Shown one piece after another: positions 15,931 through 23,027 of a stretch of 64,000 bases of DNA. The translations under genes were made by a program, and so were the position numbers. This DNA comes from Oscillospiraceae bacterium (GTDB lineage Bacteria; Bacillota; Clostridia; Oscillospirales; Oscillospiraceae): contig JAFZSD010000030.1 of the NCBI GenBank assembly GCA_017619535.1, positions 1 to 64,000 of the forward strand, given 5' to 3'. Under the pieces are notes generated by a model, which was given only the letters and a program-made list of their open reading frames with translations, made no database searches and had not been told where the DNA came from. The number at the start of each line of letters is the position of its first letter. Within the stretch, counting starts at the first letter, position 1.

Positions 15931-16086
15931 GATAGAGGCGCGGTCATCATCAGTACCGCGGGACAAAGCCAGGCAGCCGTCCCGCGTGAAAGGGCTGACC
16001 GCCGAAGGGCATGACTCTGCCTGCGAGTCATGCACCTGGCCGTCTGCAGAATATGCAGCCGTCTGTCACATGCGTGGAGAGCTATC
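15931..16086 (+). ncRNA. lysine riboswitch (L-box) aptamer
   Basis: All conserved lysine-riboswitch segments appear in order: GATAGAGGCGCGG at the 5' side, ATCAGTACCGCG, GTGAAAGGG, GACCGCCGAAGG, CTGGCCGTCTGCA, GCCGTCTGTCA and TGGAGAGCTATC. The first and last segments close P1 (GATAG with CTATC). This closely parallels the Bacillus lysC element. Lysine binding normally stabilises the aptamer and lets the downstream terminator form, so the carrier gene should be repressed when lysine is plentiful. Confidence 0.95.
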
Positions 16087-16111
16087 ATCGGTAACATCCC
16101 TTGCAGAAAAT

Positions 16112-16156
16112 GCCTATGGTACATCCGCGTTCATGGATATGCCGCAGGCAATTTTT
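16112..16156 (+). terminator. terminator of the lysine riboswitch
   Basis: A 15-bp stem with two mismatches and two G-U pairs (16112-16126 with 16135-16149) is followed by ATTTTT. It ends just before the ribosome binding site GAGGGG, so it controls whether the carrier gene is transcribed. Confidence 0.8.
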
Positions 16157-16171
16157 ATGAGGGGTGTTTTT

Positions 16172-17779
16172 ATGTCACGCAAGAAAAAACTTGTCATCTT
16201 TTTCGCTGTTGCAGTGCTTGTATGCGCGCTGTTCACAGTGACCGCGTTCGCGGCTGATGACGGCGAAGAGTACACCAGCAACATGTACTCTACGTTCTGG
16301 GCTCTCGTTCCTCCGATCATCGCGATAGTCCTCGCGCTCATCACAAAGGAAGTCTATTCCGCGCTCTTTGTAGGCATCCTCGTCGGCGCTCTGTTCTATT
16401 CGAACTTCAACGTAGTCAGAACGCTCGATACGATCATCAACGACGGCTTCCTGGGAGGTCTGGCGGACGCCTGGAACATCGGTATCTTCATGTTCCTCAT
16501 CCTGCTCGGCACCATGGTGGCGCTCATCAACAAGGCTGGAGGCTCCCAGGCTTTCGGAAGATGGGCGGAACAGAACATCAAAACCAAGGCCGGCGCACTT
16601 TTCGCGACCTTTATACTCGGCATCCTCATCTTCATCGACGACTATTTCAACTGCCTCACCGTCGGCAGCGTTATGCGTCCCGTGACCGACCGTCACCAGA
16701 TCTCACGCTCAAAGCTCGCATATATCATCGACGCCACCGCGGCTCCCGTCTGCATGATCGCCCCGATCTCATCCTGGGCGGCGGCGGTCTCCGGCATGGT
16801 GGACGAAGCCGAGTATACCGGCATCGAGCTCTTCGTCCGTGCTATTCCTTATAACTTCTATTCCCTGCTCACGTTCGTTTTCATAATCGCTCTCATACTC
16901 ATGAAATTCGATTACGGCCCGATGCGCAAGCATGAGTTCAACGCCAAGAACGGCGACCTGTTCTCCGGCGAGAAACACGAGGATACCGAAGCTCTCGAAG
17001 GACATCCCAACGGCAGGGTCTTCGATCTGCTCATTCCGATCATCCTCCTCGTCGTATTCTGCATCATCGGCATGGTCTATGTGGGCGGCTACTTCTCCGG
17101 TGAGACCTTCGTCGATGCTTTCGGCGCGACAGACGCCTCTGTCGGTCTTCCCTGGGGCACTCTCGTAGCCCTGATCATAACGGTCATCTACCTTATCTGC
17201 CGCAAGCTCATTACCTTCAAGGAAGCAATGGCCTGCCTGCCCAAGGGCTTTATCGCCATGGTCCCTGCGCTGCTCATACTCTCCTGCGCAATCGCCCTTA
17301 AATCCGTCACCGGTCTTCTCGGCGCCAGCGAATACGTCTACGGCCTCATGGAGAGCGCCTCTCAGAGCCTCGTCAACATGCTTCCCGCCGTCATCTTCCT
17401 GGTCGCCTGCGTGCTTGCATTCGCGACCGGTACGTCCTGGGGCACCTTCGGCATCCTGATTCCGATAGTCACCGCTATCTTCCCGGCTACGAGCCCCCTG
17501 ATGATTATCGGCATCTCCGCCTGCCTCGCGGGCGCCGTCTGCGGCGACCACTGCTCTCCGATCTCCGATACGACTATAATGTCCTCCGCAGGCGCACAGT
17601 GCGATCACGTGAACCACGTTTCCACTCAGCTGCCCTACGCGATAACTGTCGCGGCCGTTTCCTTCGTCTGCTTCATAATCGCGGGGTTTGCACCGTACTG
17701 GATCTCGATACTCGCCGGCATAGTGCTCACTGTCCTTGTGCTCTTCATCATCAAGGCAACGCAGAAGGCAGAAGATTGA
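16172..17779 (+). CDS. NhaC-family Na+-coupled carrier, probable lysine transporter
   Basis: A 535-residue NhaC-superfamily membrane protein. It has a signal-peptide-like N terminus (KKKLVIFF…ALFTVTAFA) and then about twelve membrane segments. NhaC signatures include FIDDYFNCLTVGSVMRPVTD, ATAAPVCMIAPISSW, FATGTSWGTFGI and GDHCSPISDTTIMSSAG. The start at 16172 has GAGGGG at the right distance, and a much longer upstream frame would translate the riboswitch and is rejected. The leader carries a lysine riboswitch and terminator, so expression rises when lysine is scarce. NhaC-type genes under L-box control have been proposed as lysine importers (LysW). I infer lysine uptake rather than plain Na+/H+ exchange. 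Confidence 0.88.
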   Translation: MSRKKKLVIFFAVAVLVCALFTVTAFAADDGEEYTSNMYSTFWALVPPIIAIVLALITKEVYSALFVGILVGALFYSNFNVVRTLDTIINDGFLGGLADAWNIGIFMFLILLGTMVALINKAGGSQAFGRWAEQNIKTKAGALFATFILGILIFIDDYFNCLTVGSVMRPVTDRHQISRSKLAYIIDATAAPVCMIAPISSWAAAVSGMVDEAEYTGIELFVRAIPYNFYSLLTFVFIIALILMKFDYGPMRKHEFNAKNGDLFSGEKHEDTEALEGHPNGRVFDLLIPIILLVVFCIIGMVYVGGYFSGETFVDAFGATDASVGLPWGTLVALIITVIYLICRKLITFKEAMACLPKGFIAMVPALLILSCAIALKSVTGLLGASEYVYGLMESASQSLVNMLPAVIFLVACVLAFATGTSWGTFGILIPIVTAIFPATSPLMIIGISACLAGAVCGDHCSPISDTTIMSSAGAQCDHVNHVSTQLPYAITVAAVSFVCFIIAGFAPYWISILAGIVLTVLVLFIIKATQKAED

Positions 17780-17823
17780 TTCGGACTAAAGTCATACATC
17801 CGCTGTCTCCGGACAGCTGCAGG

Positions 17824-17858
17824 AACGCCCCGCTTCAGAAAGCGGGGCGTTTCCGTTT
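17824..17858 (+). terminator. terminator of the lysine-carrier gene
   Basis: An 11-bp stem (17824-17834 with 17841-17851) and 6-base loop is followed by TTCCGTTTCT, about 45 bases after the stop codon. Confidence 0.8.
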
Positions 17859-17870
17859 CTCAATATTTCA

Positions 17871-17906
17871 GGGCCGGCAGATCAGATGATCTGCCGGCCC
17901 ATTTTA
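17871..17906. terminator. terminator of the rarA-efp operon
   Basis: A 12- to 14-bp GC-rich perfect stem (from 17871 to 17900) lies just after the stop of the minus-strand CD1247-like gene. The minus-strand tail is TGAAATATT and the plus-strand tail ATTTTAG, so it may work both ways. Confidence 0.7.
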
Positions 17907-17931
17907 GCGTATCATTCAGACTTTTCGAAGA

Positions 17932-18378
17932 TCATTCCTCTTCGTCTTCGTCTTCTTCCTCTTCCTCGTCATCGTCATCGAACTCGAACTCGAGGTGCTC
18001 GCCGCATGCCGGGCAGTCCATCTCGCCGGCAGCCACGTCGTCGTCAGACACTTCGATCTCGGCACCGCAGGCGGGGCAGGTAACGCCGTACTCGGCATCC
18101 TCGTCCTCGTCTTCGTCCTCATCGTCGCAGCAGCACTCGTCTTCGTCAAATTCATCGGGACCGAATACGAATTCCTCGACGTCGGAGAGATCGTCGGAAA
18201 CTGCGTCGAGACCTTCGCCGACCTCTTCTACGCTTTCATTGATATCCTCAAGCTCAAAGGCGATATCCTCGAGCACGTCGATTATAGCCTTGAAGAGCTT
18301 TCCCTGCTTGGATTCGCCGTCGATGCCGAGCCCCTCGGCAAGGCCCTTGATGTACGCAACTTTTTCAGAGACAGTCAT
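17932..18378 (-). CDS. CD1247 N-terminal-domain protein with zinc-ribbon-like motif and acidic tail
   Basis: A 148-residue acidic protein found in Clostridia. The N-terminal 55 residues form the CD1247-type domain (MTVSEKVAYIKGLAEGLGI, then helices ending in DVLEDIAFELEDI). The middle is almost all Asp/Glu. Two CPAC pairs (CPACGAEIEV and CPACGEHLEF), about 25 residues apart, look like a zinc ribbon. The last 20 residues are nearly all Asp/Glu. The start at 18378 follows AAAGGAGG; a 14-codon longer reading lacks a ribosome binding site. It is the last gene of the rarA-pepP-efp operon. The function is unknown; the acidic tail could mimic nucleic acid, but nothing shows that. Confidence 0.85.
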   Translation of the reverse strand: MTVSEKVAYIKGLAEGLGIDGESKQGKLFKAIIDVLEDIAFELEDINESVEEVGEGLDAVSDDLSDVEEFVFGPDEFDEDECCCDDEDEDEDEDAEYGVTCPACGAEIEVSDDDVAAGEMDCPACGEHLEFEFDDDDEEEEEDEDEEE

Positions 18379-18438
18379 GATAGTATCCTCCTTTACGTTG
18401 TTATTATCATTATCGCTCACAGTGCGCGGTATACGTTG

Positions 18439-19002
18439 TCAGCTCTTTGAACGCTCGAGATATTCTCCGACTCTTGTGTCTATGCGGACCTTGTCGCCCT
18501 CGTTGATGAAGAGAGGCACTTTGACCTCGGCGCCGGTCTCAAGAGTCGCGGGTTTCGTAACGTTCGTAGCGGTGTTTCCCGCAAAGCCGGGATCGGTCTG
18601 GGTAACGACGAGATCCACGAACGTGGGAGGCTCTACGTTGAATACCTTTCCCTTGTAGGAATAGAGCGTGCACTCCATGTTCTCCTTGACGAACTTGAAG
18701 TTGTCGCCGAGCATGCTGGCGTCGATGGGCTCAAGCTCGTAGGTCTCCATATCCATGAAATAGTAGAGGTTACCGTCGTTGTAGCTGTATTCCATGGTAC
18801 GGCGCTCAACTGTTGCGTTCTCAAACTTGTCGGTGGGGTTGAACGAAGTCTCCGTGACAGCACCGGTGATGACGTTCTTCATCTTGGTGCGCACGAACGC
18901 CGCGCCCTTGCCGGGTTTAACGTGCTGGAACTCCACGACCTGCATTACTTTGCCGTCCAGTTCAAATGTCACGCCGTTTCTGAAATCGCCTGCTGTGATC
19001 AT
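18439..19002 (-). CDS. efp: translation elongation factor P
   Basis: A 187-residue EF-P, which enters the ribosomal E site and relieves stalling at polyproline stretches. The three beta-barrel domains are intact. The loop that reaches the peptidyl transferase centre is [10 protein letters not shown], with Lys32 at the tip, the residue modified in many bacteria. No modification gene (EpmA, YmfI or EarP) is recognised in the window. It follows pepP by 75 bases, the usual clostridial pairing of an Xaa-Pro peptidase with efp, and AGGAGGATTATCAT precedes its ATG. Confidence 0.97.
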   Translation of the reverse strand: MITAGDFRNGVTFELDGKVMQVVEFQHVKPGKGAAFVRTKMKNVITGAVTETSFNPTDKFENATVERRTMEYSYNDGNLYYFMDMETYELEPIDASMLGDNFKFVKENMECTLYSYKGKVFNVEPPTFVDLVVTQTDPGFAGNTATNVTKPATLETGAEVKVPLFINEGDKVRIDTRVGEYLERSKS

Positions 19003-19077
19003 ATGATAATCCTCCTGTTATGCTGATTTCTTTGACACTTGATTTTACCCCATATCGGAGACTTTTGCAAGTTTAAA

Positions 19078-20142
19078 TTACAGTATTATGAGCTCTTTGG
19101 GCAATTCTGTGATATCCACGCATCCGGTTTCCGTGATATATATGACGTCCTCGATCCTCACGCCGAATCTTCCGGGAAGATATATGCCCGGCTCTGCGGA
19201 TATCACGGCACCTGCAGGAATCGGATCGACACCTGAAGGAGACGCGTACGGCGCCTCATGTACCTCCAGTCCGACTCCGTGTCCGAAGCCGTGACCGAAC
19301 TCTTCGCCGTATCCGGCCTTTTCGATGACGGCTCTTGCGGCTCCGTCTATATCGCTGCCGGTCGCCCCCTCGTGCGCCGCAGCTATGCCAGCCAGCTGCG
19401 CCTCCAGTACGATCTCATATACCTTTCTCATCTCGTCGGTCGGTTCGCCGACACAGAGCGTCCTGGTCGTGTCCGAGCACCATCCGTTCTTGCGGACTCC
19501 GAAATCTATCGTAAGGAACCCCTTTCCTATCTTACCGTCGGAAGGCACGCCGTGGGGCATGCTGGAATGAGGACCGGAGACTATGATGCTGTCGAAGGAC
19601 TTGTCCTCCGCTCCGTTCTTCTGGAACCTGTAAAGGAGCTCTGCTGCGAGTTCCCTCTCCGTAATTTCGGTGGAGATAAGCGGCAGGATCTCGTTGAAAG
19701 ACTTCTCAGCCGTACGCTGAGAGTCGATGAGAAAGCTCAGTTCCTCGGCCGTCTTCACAGCCCGGAGGTCGGTGACGATCTTCTGTGCCGGGACAAGTTC
19801 GGCGTTAAGCTTCTCTCGCCACTGTTCATAGGCGTGATACGAGGTGGAGTATTCCTCGAAGCCGAGCTTCCTGATGTTCTCGGAAGCAATGACGTCATTA
19901 ATCCTTTTGCTGTATGGATACTCGCGGGTGACCATCAGAACCTCGGCGTCTGTAATGGTGTTCTCCGCTGCCTCTATATATCTGGAATCGGTGAAAAACC
20001 ATGCTTTTTCAGCTGTTATGATCGCAGCGCCGTCGGAAGCGTCGAAGCCGGAGGCATACTGCCGGTTTACCGGGCTCTCAAGCATGAGCGCATCTATTTC
20101 AGCCGCGGCGACGGCCGCCATGATCTTTCTGAAGTTGTTCAT
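19078..20142 (-). CDS. M24-family Xaa-Pro aminopeptidase/dipeptidase
   Basis: A 354-residue metallopeptidase of the pita-bread fold. The N-terminal creatinase-like domain spans about 1-125. The catalytic domain keeps the M24 metal ligands: the Asp pair in LTIDFGVRKNGWCSDTTRT, the His in FGHGFGHGVGLEVHE, the Glu in SAEPGIYLPG, and the final Glu in VRIEDV. It removes N-terminal residues preceding proline, or cleaves X-Pro dipeptides. It lies in an operon directly upstream of efp and downstream of DUF951, the normal order in Clostridia. Confidence 0.93.
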   Translation of the reverse strand: MNNFRKIMAAVAAAEIDALMLESPVNRQYASGFDASDGAAIITAEKAWFFTDSRYIEAAENTITDAEVLMVTREYPYSKRINDVIASENIRKLGFEEYSTSYHAYEQWREKLNAELVPAQKIVTDLRAVKTAEELSFLIDSQRTAEKSFNEILPLISTEITERELAAELLYRFQKNGAEDKSFDSIIVSGPHSSMPHGVPSDGKIGKGFLTIDFGVRKNGWCSDTTRTLCVGEPTDEMRKVYEIVLEAQLAGIAAAHEGATGSDIDGAARAVIEKAGYGEEFGHGFGHGVGLEVHEAPYASPSGVDPIPAGAVISAEPGIYLPGRFGVRIEDVIYITETGCVDITELPKELIIL

Positions 20143-20192
20143 AAACGATTACCTGCTTCCTTTATATATCCTGAAAACGATACTAGTGTTTG

Positions 20193-20393
20193 TCACGGCT
20201 GTGCCGTTTCGGTCTGTACGCGTTCTACCTTTTTGATCCCCTTCTCGATCTTGCTTCTGGGATTCATGATCTCTCTTCCGCATCCTAGACAGCGCATCTT
20301 GAAATCAGCGCCGATGCGGAGCACTTCCCAACGGCAGCTGCCGCAGGGGTGCTTCTTTTTCATCGTTAGCACATCACCGACATGTATATCCAT
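20193..20393 (-). CDS. DUF951 family protein
   Basis: A 66-residue protein of the DUF951 family found in Firmicutes. The N terminus MDIHVGDVLTMKKKHPCGS is typical, and four Cys in CGSCRW and CLGCGR suggest a zinc site. The biochemical function is unknown. Basic residues dominate the C-terminal half, which might bind nucleic acid. It starts 15 bases after rarA and is followed by pepP. Confidence 0.9.
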   Translation of the reverse strand: MDIHVGDVLTMKKKHPCGSCRWEVLRIGADFKMRCLGCGREIMNPRSKIEKGIKKVERVQTETAQP

Positions 20394-20408
20394 TACTGAC
20401 CTCCGAGT

Positions 20409-21668
20409 TCACTTTTTTATGGAGTCCCAGTACTTCTTCGCCGCCTGCTCCGTCTTGTTATCTCCATACTCGTAGTATCTGGCATCTTTCAAAACGTCCG
20501 GCAGATACTGCTGCTTTACCCAGTGGTTTTCAAAACTGTGCGGATACTTATACCCCTGTTCGCGCTCAAAACCGGTGCCGTCGGCATGGACGTTCTGGAG
20601 CTCGCGAGGTATGGGGCCTGTCTTTCCCGCCCTGACGTCGGCCATCGCCCTGTCGATAGCGATGACGCCTGAATTTGATTTTGGAGCCGTCGACAGAAGT
20701 ATCACAGCGTCAGCAAGCGGGAGCCTAGCTTCCGGGAGGCCGAGCTGAACGGCGCTGTCGACGCACGCCTTGACGATGGGTATTGCCTGAGGATAGGCAA
20801 GCCCTATATCCTCCGTCGCGATGCAGAGCAGTCTCCTGCACGGAGACAGGATGTCTCCCGCTTCGAGAAGGCGCGCCAGATAATGGAGCGCGGCGTCCGT
20901 ATCCGAACCTCTGACGGATTTGTGCAGTGCGGAAAGGATATCGTAGTGTTCGTCACCGGCTCTGTCATACCTCATGGCGCTCTTCTGGACCGCTGACTGC
21001 GCGTCGCTTAGCGTTACGCGCACGGTGCCGTTCTTTACAGGCGAAGCGTTCAGAAGCAGTTCCAGGGCGTTCAACGCCTTCCTTACGTCTCCTCCGCACC
21101 CCTGGGCGATGTGCTCGGCGGCTCCGTCCTCGAATTCGACCCCGGCGCCGAGCTTTTCCTCCATCATTTCGGCCGCACGCTTCACGGCGCGCTTTACATC
21201 TTCCGCCGGTACCGGTTTGAATTCGAACACAGTGCTGCGGCTGAGTATGGCGTTATACACGTAGAAATACGGATTCTCAGTAGTGGAGGCTATGAGCGTT
21301 ACTTTGCCGTTTTCTATGAACTCGAGGAGCGACTGCTGCTGCTTCTTGTTGAAATACTGGATCTCGTCGAGGTACAGCAGAACGCCGTCCGGCGCGAGAA
21401 GCGTGTCGACGTCCGCTATCACATCCTTTATATCAGAGATCCCCGCGGTGGTCGCGTTTAGACGGCGAAGGACACGTCCGGAGGTCCTGGCGATGATGTT
21501 CGCGACCGTCGTCTTGCCGGAACCGGAGGGCCCGTAGAATATCATGTTGGGGATCTGACCGCTCTCCACTATCCTCCTGAGCAGTCCGTTCTCTCCGAGT
21601 ATATGCTCCTGTCCCACCACGTCGTCAAGACTCTCGGGACGCAGCTCGTCGGCCAGCGGTCTGTACAT
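20409..21668 (-). CDS. rarA: replication-associated recombination protein A (RarA/MgsA AAA+ ATPase)
   Basis: A 419-residue AAA+ ATPase related to clamp loaders that acts at stalled replication forks. Features in order: RP..LDDVVGQEH near 10, Walker A GPSGSGKTT near 47, Walker B LLYLDEIQYFNKKQQ near 97, sensor 1 STTENPYF, and the C-terminal MgsA domain with RCLLCIATEDIGLAYPQA-like and KYPHSFENHWVKQQYLP. The start at 21668 is chosen because GGAGGTGA lies eight bases upstream; a GTG nine bases earlier overlaps that site. It is the first gene of the operon and is divergent from nth, with which it shares a -35 box. Confidence 0.95.
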   Translation of the reverse strand: MYRPLADELRPESLDDVVGQEHILGENGLLRRIVESGQIPNMIFYGPSGSGKTTVANIIARTSGRVLRRLNATTAGISDIKDVIADVDTLLAPDGVLLYLDEIQYFNKKQQQSLLEFIENGKVTLIASTTENPYFYVYNAILSRSTVFEFKPVPAEDVKRAVKRAAEMMEEKLGAGVEFEDGAAEHIAQGCGGDVRKALNALELLLNASPVKNGTVRVTLSDAQSAVQKSAMRYDRAGDEHYDILSALHKSVRGSDTDAALHYLARLLEAGDILSPCRRLLCIATEDIGLAYPQAIPIVKACVDSAVQLGLPEARLPLADAVILLSTAPKSNSGVIAIDRAMADVRAGKTGPIPRELQNVHADGTGFEREQGYKYPHSFENHWVKQQYLPDVLKDARYYEYGDNKTEQAAKKYWDSIKK

Positions 21669-21707
21669 CGCTCTCACCTCCGTTTTGCTGTTTTATCATT
21701 AAAGAAT

Positions 21708-21759
21708 ATTATATCCTCACTCGTTTCCGTTTGCAACAGACATCGCCTGTTGATATAAT
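21708..21759. promoter_or_regulatory. divergent rarA/nth promoters sharing one palindromic -35 box
   Basis: TTGCAA at 21731-21736 is its own reverse complement. On the plus strand it is followed by a 17-base spacer and TATAAT (21754-21759, with TG extension) for nth. On the minus strand it is followed by a 17-base spacer and TATAAT (21708-21713) for rarA. The two promoters therefore fan out from a single -35 element. Confidence 0.75.
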
Positions 21760-21786
21760 ACCAGATGTGAACAGTGAGGTGACTGC

Positions 21787-22425
21787 ATGATGGATCCTTC
21801 TGCAAATATTGACGAGATAGTAAGGCTGCTGGAACTGGATTATCCCGATTCGGTATGCTCGCTTGATTATCCCAGGGACTATGAACTGCTGATCGCGGTA
21901 AGGCTGTCGGCACAATGTACCGACGAGCGGGTCAATATGGTCACGCCTGCTCTTTTCAAGGCATACCCCACCCTTGAGTCTATCGCGGACGCCGAGCCTG
22001 AGGACATCGAGCCGTACATCCGCTCCTGCGGTTTCTTCCGGGCCAAGGCGCGGGACATCGTCGGAGCCGCCAGAATGATCATATCGGATTACGGCGGAAA
22101 AGTGCCCGACACTATGGAGGAGCTTCTTAAGCTCCCCGGCGTCGGACGGAAGACCGCCAATCTTCTTCTGGGAGATATATACAAGAAGCCTTCCTCGGTA
22201 GTAGTCGACACACACTGCATCAGAATATCCAACCGGCTCGGGCTCGTCGACACAAAGGACCCCGAGAAGATCGAGACCGCTCTCAGGGCGATCCTTCCTC
22301 CGGACAAGTCGAACGATTTCTGCCACCGTCTCGTACTTCACGGCCGTGCCGTCTGCACGGCTCGGGCTGCGCACTGTGAAAAGTGCTGCATCAGAGAGTA
22401 CTGCCCGTCAGCCAAACAGTCTTAG
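21787..22425 (+). CDS. nth: endonuclease III
   Basis: A 212-residue base-excision-repair glycosylase/AP lyase that removes oxidised pyrimidines. The helix-hairpin-helix motif LPGVGRKTANLLLGD contains the catalytic Lys (K122), and the catalytic Asp is D141 in VVDTHC. The C-terminal [4Fe-4S] cluster ligands are spaced C-X6-C-X2-C-X5-C (CTARAAHCEKCCIREYC). AGTGAGGTGA precedes tandem ATG codons. It has its own promoter, divergent from rarA, and is followed 21 bases later by an acetyltransferase gene. Confidence 0.96.
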   Translation: MMDPSANIDEIVRLLELDYPDSVCSLDYPRDYELLIAVRLSAQCTDERVNMVTPALFKAYPTLESIADAEPEDIEPYIRSCGFFRAKARDIVGAARMIISDYGGKVPDTMEELLKLPGVGRKTANLLLGDIYKKPSSVVVDTHCIRISNRLGLVDTKDPEKIETALRAILPPDKSNDFCHRLVLHGRAVCTARAAHCEKCCIREYCPSAKQS

Positions 22426-22446
22426 TACCGCTTCGGAGGCAACGCT

Positions 22447-22911
22447 GTGGAAAACTATCAGATTATCCCTCTCGAGAAGGAGCACGTCCCGCTGGTTCTG
22501 GATTTCGAAAAAGAGCTTCGCCGGCAGGAACCGGATACGTATTTCTGGGAGCCTGACGAGGAGTACGTTAATGCTCTGGAGAGTTCCTTCTTGGACGACA
22601 GATTCAATAATTCCGTGTCACTGATAGCCGTTAAGGACGGCAGGATCATTGGCAGGATCGACGCGGTGCTCATCGCGTCCAGAAACGATCCGGCGTGTAC
22701 ATCCGCATATCTGGACTGGATATGCGTGCTTAAAAGCGAGCGTCACCGTATGGTCGCGCAATCCCTTCTGGAGAAGCTGCGCACAGAGCTCAAGTCGAGA
22801 AACGTCTCCCTTCTCGTGGCGCTAATGGCTCAGAACAGCGAAGCTCAGAGGTTCTACAGATCGGTTCGCGGCGCGTCGATCCACGACGAGGGGATCTGGA
22901 TCGATCTGTGA
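22447..22911 (+). CDS. GNAT-family N-acetyltransferase
   Basis: A 154-residue acetyltransferase-like protein. The pattern is strand-rich up to LDWICVLKSERHRMVAQSLLEKL (the region that would hold the acetyl-CoA loop, here RHRMVA rather than the classical RxxGxG) and then LLVALMAQNSEAQRFYRSVRG, the usual C-terminal GNAT element. The start codon is GTG at 22447 after CGGAGG. The departure from the pyrophosphate-loop consensus could lower acetyl-CoA binding. It lies 21 bases after nth and is probably co-transcribed. The substrate is unknown. Confidence 0.75.
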   Translation: MENYQIIPLEKEHVPLVLDFEKELRRQEPDTYFWEPDEEYVNALESSFLDDRFNNSVSLIAVKDGRIIGRIDAVLIASRNDPACTSAYLDWICVLKSERHRMVAQSLLEKLRTELKSRNVSLLVALMAQNSEAQRFYRSVRGASIHDEGIWIDL

Positions 22912-22971
22912 TACCGGCCGTGACCTCCGGTGGCGTATCAGCGCTCAAATAACAATCTCCTTAACAGACTG

Positions 22972-23004
22972 CCGGCGGGATCAGACGATCCCGCCGGTTA
23001 AATC
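22972..23004. terminator. bidirectional terminator between the acetyltransferase and ABC genes
   Basis: A perfect 11-bp stem (22972-22982 with 22987-22997) with a 4-base loop and the tail TTAAATCT, placed between converging genes. Confidence 0.75.
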
Positions 23005-23027
23005 TATATGTCGCAACAGTAAAGGAA

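Noticed and set aside
15701-16171. Plus-strand frame extending the lysine carrier upstream by about 157 codons
   Set aside because: It would translate the promoter, the lysine riboswitch and its terminator. A proper ribosome binding site and signal-peptide-like start occur at 16172.
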